Part shown: piece after piece, positions 45,767 to 57,706 of the stretch
How the letters are laid out: the number at the start of each line of letters is the position of its first letter
How positions within the stretch are numbered: the stretch's first letter is position 1
NCBI GenBank assembly: GCA_015680685.1
Contig: MNCI01038201.1
Location: 68,311-132,310 of the forward strand
DNA length: 64,000 nucleotides
Origin: Gnetum montanum
Taxonomy: Eukaryota; Streptophyta; Gnetopsida; Gnetales; Gnetaceae
Reading direction: 5' to 3'
Program-made: the position numbers and the translations under genes
Notes under the pieces: generated by a model
The model's input: only the letters and a program-made list of their open reading frames with translations
Database searches by the model: none
Told to the model about the DNA's origin: nothing

Positions 45767-46088
45767 ATGGCACCAAAGGTGAGAGGAAAGAATGCCAAAT
45801 TGGCAAAAATTGATGAAGTGCAAGAGAGTCTGCAGCATGCTTCGCAGGCCTTGGTCAAAGTACGAGATGTTACTCCCCTAAATTAGTAGGTCATCTCTCA
45901 TTTATTCGCATTACTTTCGGTGATGTATTTTTTTTTTGTTTATTCTTTGGAGTTATCTGCGTAAACTAGAGTTTTGGGATATAGATCTTGTATTAAAACA
46001 AGGGTTTAGATAGCGGTATTGCGTCTATCGCCATTGTTTGAGACAAACCTTGCACTGTTGCAAGGGTTTAAGCGATTTTGGCTGCTTG
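45767..46088 (+). pseudogene. Antisense gene of A': exon 1 and start of intron 1 only
   Basis: Exon 1 (45767-45885) reads MAPKVRGKNAKLAKIDEVQE and ends at a GTAGG donor, the same as in A. Sequence matches A intron 1 up to CTTG at 46085-46088 and then changes to Athila-1 pol. All later exons, gag, PR and the 5' LTR of A' are missing. Confidence 0.75.
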
Positions 46089-48775
46089 AACTAAAAGAAA
46101 ATCTATTAAATGTGATAAAAAAATGGCCAATAGCCTTTTCTTGGTTATATCTTAAGCTAATAGGAATTGATTGAAGGATATGTCAACATCACATTTACAC
46201 TAACCTAGCCATGAAGCCTAGAAGGTAGCCGCAGAGGTGGCTAAACCCCAAATTGAAGCAAATCATCAAAGAGGAAATTAAACAACTCCTCAAGGTAGGG
46301 TTCATCTATCTAATCACAAATAGTGAGTGGGTTGGCCCACTCATAATTGTACTGAAGAAGGATGGAAAATGGTGGTTCTTCTTGACTTTAGGCTATTGAA
46401 TATGACAACATTTAAAGATCATTTTCCCTTGCCATTTGTGGATCAAGTATTACTGGGCACCATATCTGGGCATTGTTATTATAGCTTCTTGGATGGTTAT
46501 AATGGCTATAACCAAATCCAAATTGTATCAAAAGATAAAGCCAAGACAACATTCATAAGTCCTTGAGGGACTTTTTCATATTGTAAGATTCTATTTGGCC
46601 TATGCAATGCCCTTGCAACATTTCAACACTTGGTCCTTAGTATCATTCAGCAGTAGATCAATAGTGGTGTTGAATTCTTTGTGGATGACGTTTCCACCTA
46701 TGGAGCTACCTTTGAGCAAGCCTTAGACCAACTTGAGCAAGTATTGAAGAGATTTGTAGAGACAAACCTATAGCTCAACTGGCAAAAAAGCCATCTCATA
46801 GTCCAAGAAGGCATTATGCTAGGGCACCAAATTACACAAAAAGGGATTAAAGTAGACCCATAAAAGATAAGGGTCATCCAAAGAATAACATGCCAACCAG
46901 AGACCATTAAAGATGTTTGATCATTCCTTAGACATACTAGCTACTACCAATGATTCATAAATAATTTTTCTAAGATTGCAAAGTTGTTGGTAGAGCTTAC
47001 AAAGAAAGATGCACCTTTCATTTGGACCAAGGAATCTGAACATGCATTCCAACAATTGAAAGAGAACCTTGTAGAAACACCAATCCTACAAGCACCAAAC
47101 TGGTCCAAACCTTTTCACATCATGATGGATGCATCTAACTATGCCTTGGGAGCAATGCTCATGCTATATCCACTGCATGAGCCAAAGCATTGTGGAAGCA
47201 TAGTTGAATTACATCACACCATAGAAATAACTAATGGTAGTGGTGTATGCTCTTGAAAAGTTCAAGCTCTATGTGCTTCAATACAAAATATTTGTGCATA
47301 TAGACCACAATGCAATCTACTTCCTCATGAACAATCCAATGAGGAGCCATCATGTCATATGATGGTTGGTGATCTTGCAGGATTTTGATCTCATGATGGT
47401 AGATTGAAAAGAAACTGAGAATGTGATTACTAATCACCTCTCTCACCTAATATGGGATAATAAAGAAGAGGAGAGCTCATTCTTTGATCAGTTTCTATAC
47501 AAACTCCTCTGTACAGAAGTAATAAGTGAACAAACATCTGCAAAAACAACATGGTATAATGGCATCCTTACCTATCATCTCACTCAAGAGATGCCACAAG
47601 ACTTGGATTTTAAGAAGAAGAAACAATTTCTTCATCAAGATAAATACTTCATAGAAATCAATGGAGACCTCTACAAGGTCTGCTTTGATGACCTAATTTG
47701 TTGGTGTGTCCCTGAAAAAGATCAACCACGCATTCTCTAAGATGCTCACGAAGGGCCTTGTGAAGGCCACTATGTAGGGAGATGCATGGCCATAAAAATC
47801 CTGATGGCAGGATACTATTGGCCTATAATCTTTAGGGATGTCCACTTGTTCATCAAGTCTTGTGAACATTGTCAACAAGATGGGGGGATGATTTCTCACA
47901 TGGAAGGTCCTCAATAGTGGATTCAACCACTGAAACCTTTCAACATATGGGGCATTGACTTCATGGGTCCTATCACACCCATGTCCAACATAAAGGCATA
48001 TAATATAGTAGCAGTTGACTACTACATAAAGTGGGTAGAAGTAGCAGTTGTTACTAATTGTACATCATCCATTTCTACTACATTCATACAACAACATATT
48101 GTAAATAAGTTTGGGATGCCACATTCACTAATTTCTAATGATCAAACTCATTTCATAAGTGCCCCTTTTAGAAAGTTAATGCAACGCTTAGGGGTTGAAC
48201 ATAAATTAACAACACCTTACCACCCCAAGCCAACAATCAAGTAGAGGTAACCAACTGGGAGATCACAAAAATATTAACATGTACCATTAGCAAATATAGG
48301 AAGGATTGGAGTGTAAAAATTAACGATGCTCTCTGGGCTTATCATTTAACTTGGAAAATTCCTATTGGCTATTCTCCCTAAAAGTTAGTGTATGGAAAAC
48401 TTACAATGCTTTTGATTTAATTAGAGCTTCTTACACTCTCAATAGCTTGTGACATGAATCTTGACCTAAGTCTAGCATAGAAAGAAAGATTGATCAACCT
48501 AAATGTGTTAGAGAAAAATTGATTGGTGGCCCTATCCTTGAATGAGGTGAACAAGGCATTCAGTAAGCAACATCATGACCTTGAAATAAGAAAAGAAAAA
48601 CTACAACTAGGAGATAAGCTCCTCTACTGGAACCCTACACATGTGTCACAAAAGGAAAAATTCCAAACATCATCGGAGGGATCATATATAATTGATCAAA
48701 CCTCTTCCTCTAGGGCCATGATAATCTACAAACCTAATAGCCTAAATAAAAAGCAACTGGTTAACATCCAATAAG
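46089..48775 (+). pseudogene. pol: pol of Athila-1 (RT-RNase H-integrase), 5' end lost
   Basis: Starts mid-gene at the deletion junction. RT boxes: FPLPFVDQVL, SFLDGYNGYNQIQI, FFVDDVSTYGATFEQAL (catalytic FVDD). RNase H: MMDASNYALGAML. Integrase finger HEGPCEGHYV ... CEHCQ, then GIDFMGPITP and ISNDQTHF. A one-base shift just before the third catalytic Glu (YHPKPTIK*R against Athila-2's NGQVEV) breaks the core near 48235. Several TAG stops stand at Gln or Trp positions. A single RNase H and no chromodomain fit the Athila lineage. Confidence 0.82.
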
Positions 48776-51030
48776 TAAAGCCTTTCCTTGAACCAAGATG
48801 GGCTAGTGTAAATATTACTTCAACAAATGAACAACTATGTTCTATTTTTTGGATCTCCTCCTTCCAACTCAATCATGGGGGAGATGGCCACCCATGCTAA
48901 CCATCAACATGGCTTCTCAGTTTTTTCTACTTTTTATTTTCCATGTTTTTGATTTTACAAGATTATTTATTTTACAAATTTTTAATTTTTCAGATTTTCT
49001 AATTTTTCACTATCATTAGTATCTTTGAACCTTTCTTGATTATTTTACACTTTCTTATATATTTTACTTTTCTTTTTTTTATTCAAGTGTGATATTTTCT
49101 TATTTTACTAATAAAATTTCTTGATTATCATAGGACATAGTGTTGTTATTATTGTTTACTAATGATGATTTCTACTTAATGTTGTGATTTTTGATGTCTA
49201 GTTTCTATTTTTGAATTTTGATGTTTGATGACTTTGATATGGTTTATTTTTAATGGAACAAGTAGTGAGTCCATGTCATCTACCCATTCAATGAATTCTA
49301 TGGTTTTCCTTATTCTTGGAATTTGAGGTCCCTTCCATTAAAAAAAAACTTTTAATCAGTTAGTTACCTTGGTAGTTCCAGAGTTAGGAAGGATTCAAAA
49401 GGTTTTAAAAGGGTGTGACTTCAAGGGGACTAAATACTCTTTTTACTCTTCTACTTGCTTGAGTGCTTGAGTATTTTTCATGAACTTCTTACCATTCCAT
49501 ACCACCCACTAATAGGAAGTTAAATAAGTCTTTGCATGGTGTGGTTTCCATCAAAAAAGATGATAGAAATTCAAAGTACATCCCTTAGACATGAATACGT
49601 CCTTACATGGTGTGGTTTCCATTTCCAAAAAAAATAATGGGAATTCAAAGCACACTGCTTGAACAAATAAATGGGCTACAAGCACTAGTTATTGGACTCA
49701 AACAACATGCACCTATGCCTAAAGGATCACTCTAACTAAGGTCCTTTCTCTCACTTCCTTCTTCTCTTTTCTTCTCTTTGTGAAATGGTGGTTGTCTTGT
49801 GAAAGCACTCTTATGTCTTGAGTGGGTGGATCAATCTTAGAGTGGTGATGTGAAGTCACTGAAAGTGGATGGTTTTGGTCTGGACTAGGGATGGATCTTA
49901 CTAGTTGATTTTAAACACAAACTCCATAAGGAACTTCTTGTTACCTTAATTCGGAACTTCATTCCACCTTCTCTATCATCCATCCATGCTACCATAACTC
50001 ACCTCACTACCATGTTCTATGTCTTTGTCTTATGAGCTAGAATTCTTGAGTAGATTCTTTCAAGTTGGTCCTTAACCTTTCATGATCATTAATTGATTGC
50101 AAGGGCCCATGGATTCCTTAGTTGAGGTTATGCAAGATCAAAAAGGGCATGAGCCTACTATGGGGAGGATCAACTTGCATAACTCTTGGTCTAGTTAGTT
50201 AAGGTTCCTTACCTTTGACATTGCTACAATCCTATCTTTTGCATATTCCATTGAGTATTCTACTCAATGCTCTTTAATCTTTCATTTCATTCATCCACTA
50301 AATCAATTTTTTTCATTTTTTTAAAATTTATGAGCTTTAACATCCTCTTATCATGTTTTCATGCTATTCTTGGTCTTTTGAGCTATCATTTGATCCCAAT
50401 TTCATCCAAAAATTCCTTGTATTTTGAAAGTTTGACCAAAGTCAATGGTAGTCAATGGTGGTCAATAGCTACATCGACGAGGCCTTATCGATGCAGCCAA
50501 CCACGTCAATGAGGCCCCATTGACAAGGCCTCATCGATGCAATGCTTACATCCTATATATACTATTGAGAACTTAGGAATTGTTGATATTTGCCTCATAA
50601 CACATGGGAGTTTTTTACAATCTTTCAAAATCCAAAACCATCTAAAGCCCATAACTTCCCAACCATTTGTCCAAATCACTCCATTTTTTGATCTTACACT
50701 TACTGCAGGTAAGATCTTTATCGTTGAGGTTGCAAACCTTAAGGTTTCTGATGAAAAACTAATGAAAGTTTTTGGAAATTTTTCTAACTCCCCAAAGGGT
50801 TAATAACTTTAACAACATATAAACATCAACGTTTTTGATAGCTAAACCTTCCAAAAACCTTCAGGATGATTTATTAATGATAATACATAAATAAATGATA
50901 ATTGGATTAATTAAATCAACCATAATCACAACTTAGCCAAAGTGTAACTATCCTTAAGAGATAAGGGTATCCCAATTACTTTAAGGTTACACAATGATTT
51001 CCAATCCATTATCTCATTATGATTATAGAT
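48776..51030 (+). other. Noncoding region between pol and the third ORF of Athila-1
   Basis: Begins with a purine-rich GGGGGAGATGG (about 48878), then a long T-rich stretch. Athila-2 matches it from about 63720 to the window end. At 50465-50575 is a GAGGCC/ATCGATG block followed by TATATATA that resembles an LTR promoter module. No ORF has support. Confidence 0.5.
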
Positions 51031-53803
51031 GGCACCAAAATAGAAATGCCCACATGAAGGAGAACCCTCACAACCATGGGAGAAGTGGTCCAAAGTTGGA
51101 AGGGACCAACAAGAATAAGGCCAAGAACTACTAGAGGCAACCCATGCAATGAGACTTCTTCATGATGAGCCCATAGTGAAATTTGTCTAATAGATTCTAG
51201 AAGAAGAAGTGCCTACAAAACAATCACAATGAGGATAAGTGCCTAGACCAACACCAAGGCTTAAGGTCACTTCACTCAAGCCTACCTAGACATCATTAGG
51301 TCCTAAGAAATTCAATGATCGGGTCTTCAAAAGATCAACTTTGGGGAATTTCTAGAAAAAGCTCTATAAGATGTCAAGACTCAGCTACAAACATCTCCCA
51401 TATGGCTAGAAATCACATCCAGTGGGGAATGGTACATGGAAGAGACATATCTCTTCTAGAGTAGTCGAAGGCCAAGGCCCATTGTCAAAATCAAGAATAT
51501 TCAAGTGTCCTACTTGGTAGAAGCTATCACACAAGCACTTGGGTTACTTGATATCAAAACACAGCTAGAAGAACTATCCACAAAAGGTAATTTTGAGGCC
51601 AAGAAAAAGTGGACCTAGTGATGCTATGGGGTTGACCATAAGAATTATGGTGCACTCACACCAGCAAAGCAAATTTATTTCAAAATCATGGCCTATCACC
51701 TCAATTTGATGGTGAGGCCAAGAAAGGTAACCACCTTCTCCTCTCAAGCATGCATTGCTCTAAGCAAGAAATTTTTTGTCAACCTTCCATAACTAATCTA
51801 CTTAGAGATTGAGAAGTGCTTCAAGGGAAATGAATGTGAAAGAAAGACACTACCCTTCCCATTCCTCATCCAAAAAATTTACAAAAGGAAAGGCATCATT
51901 TGCTACTCCAATGACACCATCAGGCATGCTCCTTTGGCCTCATGATTAGAAACCATGAAAGATAAAACACCAGAAATGACCTAAGAATCACCCACTCAGG
52001 AAACAACACTAGAGGCTTGCACAACCATTGAATGTCTATGCAAAATCTAAGAATAGCTCTTAAGTGAACAAGAGCAACATGTAGGAACAAGTGGCATAGA
52101 TCCGTCTATGTATTGACCAACGATGAGTCACCTTAATGAGGTGGCTTGAACAGTTAGCCAAATGGAGAGGGATGGTCCAATTTTCTCTATCCAATGAACA
52201 TAACTACCTACAAGGTCAAATCCCAATGCTTAGGAGGTTACGGTGTCATTATCACAATACCATTTATTCCTAGAAATCTCTAGAAATTCTACCACTTTCT
52301 TAGTGTGGTTAGAGGAAGGAAAAGGGGCAACTATCTTGGTGATGCAACATCAAGGGTAGGAAACAGTGGCTAAAGTGGTTGCTAACTATGTTGCTGAAGC
52401 ATTAAATGCACCCACAGTATTCGTACCAAATGTATCTGCACTTTAAGATGTATAGATGTCCATAGGCATGGTCAATGGGAAGTTAAATGTAGCCTAGCAT
52501 AAAAAGTTTCTAGAATGATTAGTGGAAACTAGTAATCAACTTCAAACAGATTTGAACTTCTAGAAGACATCACTGTGATCCAGTCAAAGCTACTAAATGC
52601 AAGGGGTAGATGCATTATTCTAGAGGGGCAACTTAAAATAGCTCAAGAATGAAATCAATGCTTGGCCACTCGCAGATCCTGTGATCTTCAGCCCAACAAT
52701 AATAATAGATGAAGCTTTCAAATAGCTTCAAGAAAAATTCCAAAAGACTAACGAGGAAGTAGTTACAACTATCTTCATCTAGTCCATAGTTGAAGCTAGG
52801 ATGTATTCAATACAAAAGGACTTGAACTAGATGTGCCAAGAGAATGAAACCCTAACTGCATAGAATTATTGCCTATGAAATGTTGATGCTAAAAAGGACC
52901 AAATGTAGGAATTTATTCACCAACAGCAAGAGCATCTTGCTAGGGTGAATATTGAACTGAGAAAATTGACTACAGAAAATTAAAATCTATCAATGGAAAA
53001 AGTACGCACCTTGCAACAAATGTCTACCATTGAAATTGTCACCTAGAAAAATGAGGCCCTCAAATTTGAAAAAGTGAAGAATCACTATAGAGAGCATATT
53101 GGCTTACAAAAGAAAACTAATGAGAAACACATTCAAATGGTGAAGTTGAAACTGAACAAAGCCCTCTAGCAACTCCAACAACGAAGAGATGTGGTAACCC
53201 ATCATTGATGGGATCGACACCTATAACAAAGTAGAAATCTACCTAAAGGAGTTGCAAATTGAAGAAATGATAGAATATATGGAATTGGTCAATCTCTAAT
53301 ATGCAAACCTGGTAATGTTGACTACCGAATGGCCACAATTAGAGTTGAAAAAGCAAGTGGCTAGCTTGTATCTATTGTATGAGACTAAGTTAAATCATCA
53401 CAAAGACACCAAGAAAAATCTTGAAACTACAAACACTAAACTTGAAGTTATTAGAGCATGGTTCAAAGATCAAAGATCAATCATTGAGAACCTAGCCAAA
53501 GAGCTAAAAGACACAGTCAAGGTGTTTGACATTGAACACAAATAGTTCACTGTCTGGTTCAACAATGCTAAGGGGCTATTTCCAGAAATCCTATATTCCT
53601 AGGATGTCCCCATTCCAACCCACATTGATGAAGCTAAATGGATGATGCATGATCTTAGGAGTAAGGAGGATAAAATAAAAGCATTGCTAGATGCTTTCCA
53701 GCTCCTGCCTAAAGTTGCAGCAATAGCAGGATAGTCGCAACCACCTCAACCACTACCCATGCATGAAGCTGGTAAAGGTCCCTTGGAGCCTCAGGAATGA
53801 CCA
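51031..53803 (+). pseudogene. Degenerate third ORF of Athila-1 (plant transposon-type domain, coiled coil)
   Basis: Starts MAPK at 51031 and can be followed to LEPQE near 53800 with many in-frame TAG/TAA stops that probably replace Gln and Trp. Early part: CPHEGEPSQPWEKWSK. The segment at 51500-51930 includes LVEAITQALGLLDIKTQLEE, NYGALTPAKQIYFKIMAYHL, FFVNLP, then LPFPFLIQKIYKRKGI, the layout of the 'putative plant transposon protein' domain (inference from memory of the family). The segment at 52480-53550 is lysine/glutamate-rich and coiled-coil-like (KKNLETTNTKLEVIRAWFKD). No transmembrane helix is seen, so it does not look like a classical Athila env-like ORF. Confidence 0.5.
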
Positions 53804-54066
53804 CCACTTGGGACCATCTGATCTTCTCCAATAGTTTCATAACATCAAGGAACATGCTATCCAATTTTGAAGAGTTGTATCATAGTGTTCAATTTTTTGT
53901 CCAAAACACCTTCATTTTTTGTAATGTGTTGATCCGTATATCTGGGCACTTCATTTTTTGTTAAGTTAATCAGTTTTTTTTGTTTAAAGAAAATTAGTCA
54001 ATAATCTCATACCTTCCCAATTTTGTAAAAGAAATCAAGACAAGTTTTCACTTAGTCATGAGGGTA

Positions 54067-54966
54067 TGATGAGTTAAGGCCTCATCGATGCAACCTTATT
54101 AACTAGGCCTCATCAACGAGGCCTAGTCAATGCATCTTACCATGCATAAACAAGGCCACATCGACAAAGTGTTGGTTTTTAGCTATAAATACATGCCTAT
54201 AGCTACTTGTATGGCAATAAGAGATTGTAATTGTAGTGAAGCTCTTGTAGTTTTTCCATTTAAAAGTTAGAATTTTCCCCCCAAGTGCCCATAGCAAGAA
54301 TCATTGAGTGTATAGATCTTTATTCCAGCATTGTTGTACCTAAGCATGACAATGTGTGTGGCAGTAAAGATAAAAATTCTGATAAACCTTGCAGCACTTT
54401 GGATAGATTAGCTATTTTATTTATGCATTTAATGTTTTCAATTATTTAATAGATTTTTTCAATTAGTTATTAAATATTTTTCAGTTATTATGTTAACGAA
54501 GCAATGAAGCTAGATAGATTACACACATAAGTATGACTGCCTCAAGCATAACACATATTTGCTTGGTAATCCCAACAGCGTTATTGCTTGGTACACCCAG
54601 TAGCATTGTGCTTAGTCGCCCAGTAGTGGATACATGGGTTCAGGATGTGTACAAAAAGTGGGATTAGATGCTTATGTTAGGAATAGTTAAATGCTATTTA
54701 ATTAGTTAATTTAGACTAGTTAATCCAATTCTTTTTATCTACATTTTGAACACAAAATGATAAAAATTGGATGCCTCAATTACACTTAATCATACCAATG
54801 TACATTACAAGTGTAATTGAGAAGACAACAATTGACCTGAAGGCAAGATTCACTTCTTAAAGGACTAGTGCACCAAAAATGATAAAGTCTACAAAATTCA
54901 ACCAGATCATGCATGAACACTTTGTGAGTCGTATGGTCGGCCATAGGGGTACCTTGCCTCTCATCA
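54067..54966 (+). repeat. 3' LTR of Athila-1 (900 bp)
   Basis: TGATGAG to CTCATCA, followed by the ATAAG duplication (54967-54971). TATA at 54183-54191. U3 contains ACTAGGCCTC-ATCAAC-GAGGCCTAGT, a perfect 10-bp inverted repeat. Lacks about 35 bp near its start that the 5' LTR has. Confidence 0.85.
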
Positions 54967-54971
54967 ATAAG

Positions 54972-56619
54972 CAAGTTCATCAATTTATTTTCTTGAATGA
55001 GAATAAAGAAGATAGTTAAAAATACATAAATAAGTATTTTACAAAATTGTACTTGTGCTTATTTTATATGTTATTAATTATTAACTTATTCTTAGTATAT
55101 ATAGCTAACTCTTAATTATCAACTTTTTAGAGAGCATACACAATGCATTTATACTAGAGAAGGAAGATAAATATAAACATGACTGATAAACTATATATTA
55201 AGGAGTTTACTAAATAGTTTTAAAATAGGGTAAGTGATTCTTTAATACAAATAGTATTTAAATAAATTTTATGACTTATAATGATTATTATTATTATTAT
55301 TATTATTACTTAGATACCTAATAAAGAGTTATCTAATAATTTATGTCATGTATTTGAATAATTAAGATTACTAGCTTTAGGTCCTAAATGGATTACAATC
55401 CACCATATTGCATACTTAGTGAATTGATACAAGTTTGATATATGTGAAAGAAGATTATATAGATGTATACAAAATACATGAGTTTCTATTATTTGAAACA
55501 TATCTTGTATTATAAGTGAAAAAAGATGAAAATCTAGCTCACATTGATATTGTCGACTATGACACTTCAAAAGATGTTTTTATCATATTCTTCAAATCAA
55601 ATATGATAATACTATATTTTTAATAGGAATGGATTGACCTTAATACTAATAGATTTGCATTAACAAATGATTATATAAACTTTACATTGGTAAACATGAC
55701 CAAGTTAATGAGATTAAATTAAGCATACTATATTTACTAATCAGGCTAAATAAGTATTTTATGTTCAATATCCACATAATAAGGATTATCACATTCTAGT
55801 TCAAGGTAAAATAAGGGATTTCTTTAAAGAATTTTTAAAAAATTGATAAAATAAAAGGAAAAAAGACTAATTTATTTAAAAGGTTCTCTTCAATTCATCA
55901 TAACTAGAGTTTAGAAATAGATAAACTAAAGATGATGATATTTCTTAGATTCATGAAAATGAAGAATCAATATATATGGATGAAGAAAAAATATAGGGTT
56001 TTATTAAATATCATTCATGGTTTACTGAATTTTATGTTTTATTTTTATTCTTTATAATGCACAATCATTATTCTAAATACTTATTTTAAAGATTAAACAC
56101 TTTTTAAAGTTTCTTTTAATATAAATAGCAATGTAACCTTTACTGTCTTCACCAAATCTACATTACATAAATTAAGTAGAGGTAATATGTATTTTTTATG
56201 ATATTCCTTAATTATTAGTATTATATTTGATATTTATGTATTTTTTAAAATTACATGAAATTTTTACTATTTGATATTAAACTAATTTGCTAATGCATAA
56301 TTATGTAAATAAGCTCTCAAGATATACATGTAGATATTCTATGTAGATATTTTTGATACATGGGCATAACATGAGGATATTATTAATACTTCAATATTGT
56401 GAAAGTAATAGCATGAGGTCTTAAACTAAAATAATTTTAAGGTAAGAAATATTTAAAAACATTTAATTTTTATAATAATATAGTCTTCTTGAATATTATT
56501 TAAAGTTGTATGATTCTAATTATTATTTACTAATTTTAAGTAGATCACTCATCCTTTGAAGATCTAGATGATTTGGACAATCAATTAAGCTTTAGTAATA
56601 GTTCCTTATCTATGGAATC
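54972..56619. other. AT-rich unassigned DNA between Athila-1 and Athila-2
   Basis: Very AT-rich, with a TAT/ATT microsatellite at about 55282-55308. No element termini, no motif-bearing frame. It may be the older genomic background or an unrecognised decayed repeat. Confidence 0.45.
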
Positions 56620-56624
56620 ATAAC

Positions 56625-57563
56625 TAATGAGTTGTGTTAAGTTGGCTATGTCGATGGGGCCTCACCGACGTGGCCTCATTGACTAGGCTTCATTGATGAA
56701 GCCTAGTTGATGCATCTTATCATGTGTTGATGAGGCCCCATCGACACAGTGTCATGTGTTGGCTATAAATACATGCTTGTAGCTGCATTTATGGTGATAA
56801 GTAAATTGTAGTTGCAATAGAGCTCTTGCATTTTTTCCACTCAAAAGTTAGAAATTTTTTCCCCAAGTGCCCACAACAAGAGTCATTGAGTATACAGATC
56901 TTTATTTGAGCATTGTTGTACCTAAGCACAATAGTGTGTGTGGCAATAAAGATGAGCTTTCTAATAAACCTTGCAGCACTTTGGAAAGATTAGCTATTTC
57001 ATTTATGCATTCAATGTTTTTAGTTATTTGTTAAATATTTTCAATTATTTTGTAAATATTTTCTAGCAATTAAGTTAATGAAGTAATTAAGCTAGATAGA
57101 TTAAATACATAAGTACGACCACTTCAAGCATAACATGTATTCACTTGGTAATCCCAACAATGTTATCACTTGGTAGGTCCAGTAGCATAGTGCTTGGTCA
57201 CCTAGTAGTGGATACATGGGTTCAGGACATGTACAGAAAGTGGGAATGGATGCTTATGTTAGGATTAGTTAAATTCTAGTTCATTAATTAATTTAGATTA
57301 GTTAATCAAAATCTTTTTATCTAAAATTTGAGCACCAAACTATAAAACATAAAATGATAAAAATTGGATGCCTCAATTACACTTAACCATACCAATGAAC
57401 ATCATAAGTATAGTTGGAAAGACAATGATTAACCTTAAGGCTAGATTCACTTCCTAAAAAACTAGTGCACTAGAAACAATAAAGTCCACAAAATTTGACT
57501 GAATTGCATGTGAAAGCTTTGTGATTTGTATGATTGGGTATAGGGGTAGCTCACTGCTCATCA
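56625..57563 (+). repeat. 5' LTR of Athila-2 (939 bp)
   Basis: Starts TAATGAG (TG changed to TA) and ends CTCATCA. TATA at 56763-56771. U3 inverted repeat ACTAGGCTTC-ATTGAT-GAAGCCTAGT, with one base pair changed on both arms relative to 54067-54966. Confidence 0.82.
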
Positions 57564-57564
57564 T

Positions 57565-57582
57565 TGGCATCATTTTTGGGAA
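57565..57582 (+). other. Primer-binding site of Athila-2
   Basis: TGGCATCATTTTTGGGAA, the most decayed of the three tRNA-Asp-type sites, at the same one-base offset from the LTR. Confidence 0.6.
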
Positions 57583-57706
57583 CTTTGTTTGTGGAACATG
57601 TGCTATTTAGGTTTAAGTGAATACCATTAATATCATTGTACCAACCTCAAGGTCAATATCATTCCCACTATAAAAGCACACTAACAATTTTGTTTTGTTT
57701 TGTAAA

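Larger units (their letters stand above)
5380..46088 (-). mobile_element. Tandem Tat-lineage array A-A' sharing one LTR (hosts element B)
   Basis: On the minus strand: LTR (5380-6700, shortened), element A (6701-20761), a shared LTR (20762-21090 plus 38829-40124, split by B), and element A' (40125-46088, cut short). Both copies have domain order gag-PR-[antisense gene]-RT-RH-second RH-IN, which is typical of the Tat lineage apart from the antisense insert. Left and shared LTRs differ at 27 of 173 hand-aligned positions (5380-5552 versus 20762 onward). A' ends inside intron 1 of its antisense gene, at a junction with Athila-1 pol. No right-hand target duplication survives. Confidence 0.8.
3912..54966 (+). 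mobile_element. Athila-1: Athila-like Ty3/gypsy element interrupted by nested Tat elements
   Basis: Two LTRs in direct orientation (3912-4846 and 54067-54966) are framed by ATAAG duplications. Own sequence is 3912-5379 (LTR, PBS, gag start) and 46089-54966 (pol, 3' region, degenerate third ORF, LTR), about 10.3 kb. The rest is the nested Tat cluster. About 2.9 kb of gag-protease sequence that Athila-2 retains (58079-60970) is missing, lost with the right end of the insertion. Hand alignment of 4369-4528 with the other LTR gives about 31 differences in 160 positions, so this is the oldest layer. Confidence 0.85.

Noticed and set aside
50465-50575. Possible solo Athila LTR
   Set aside because: Only the GAGGCC block and TATA resemble the LTR; the downstream CTTGGTAATCCC boxes and CTCATCA end are absent.
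51031-53803. Classical env-like gene of Athila
   Set aside because: No signal peptide or transmembrane segment is seen in the traceable frame; it is better described as a coiled-coil protein of unknown role.
55346-55570. Minus-strand 74-codon frame in the AT-rich gap
   Set aside because: Composition is low-complexity AT-rich, with no recognisable motif and no flanking gene signals.
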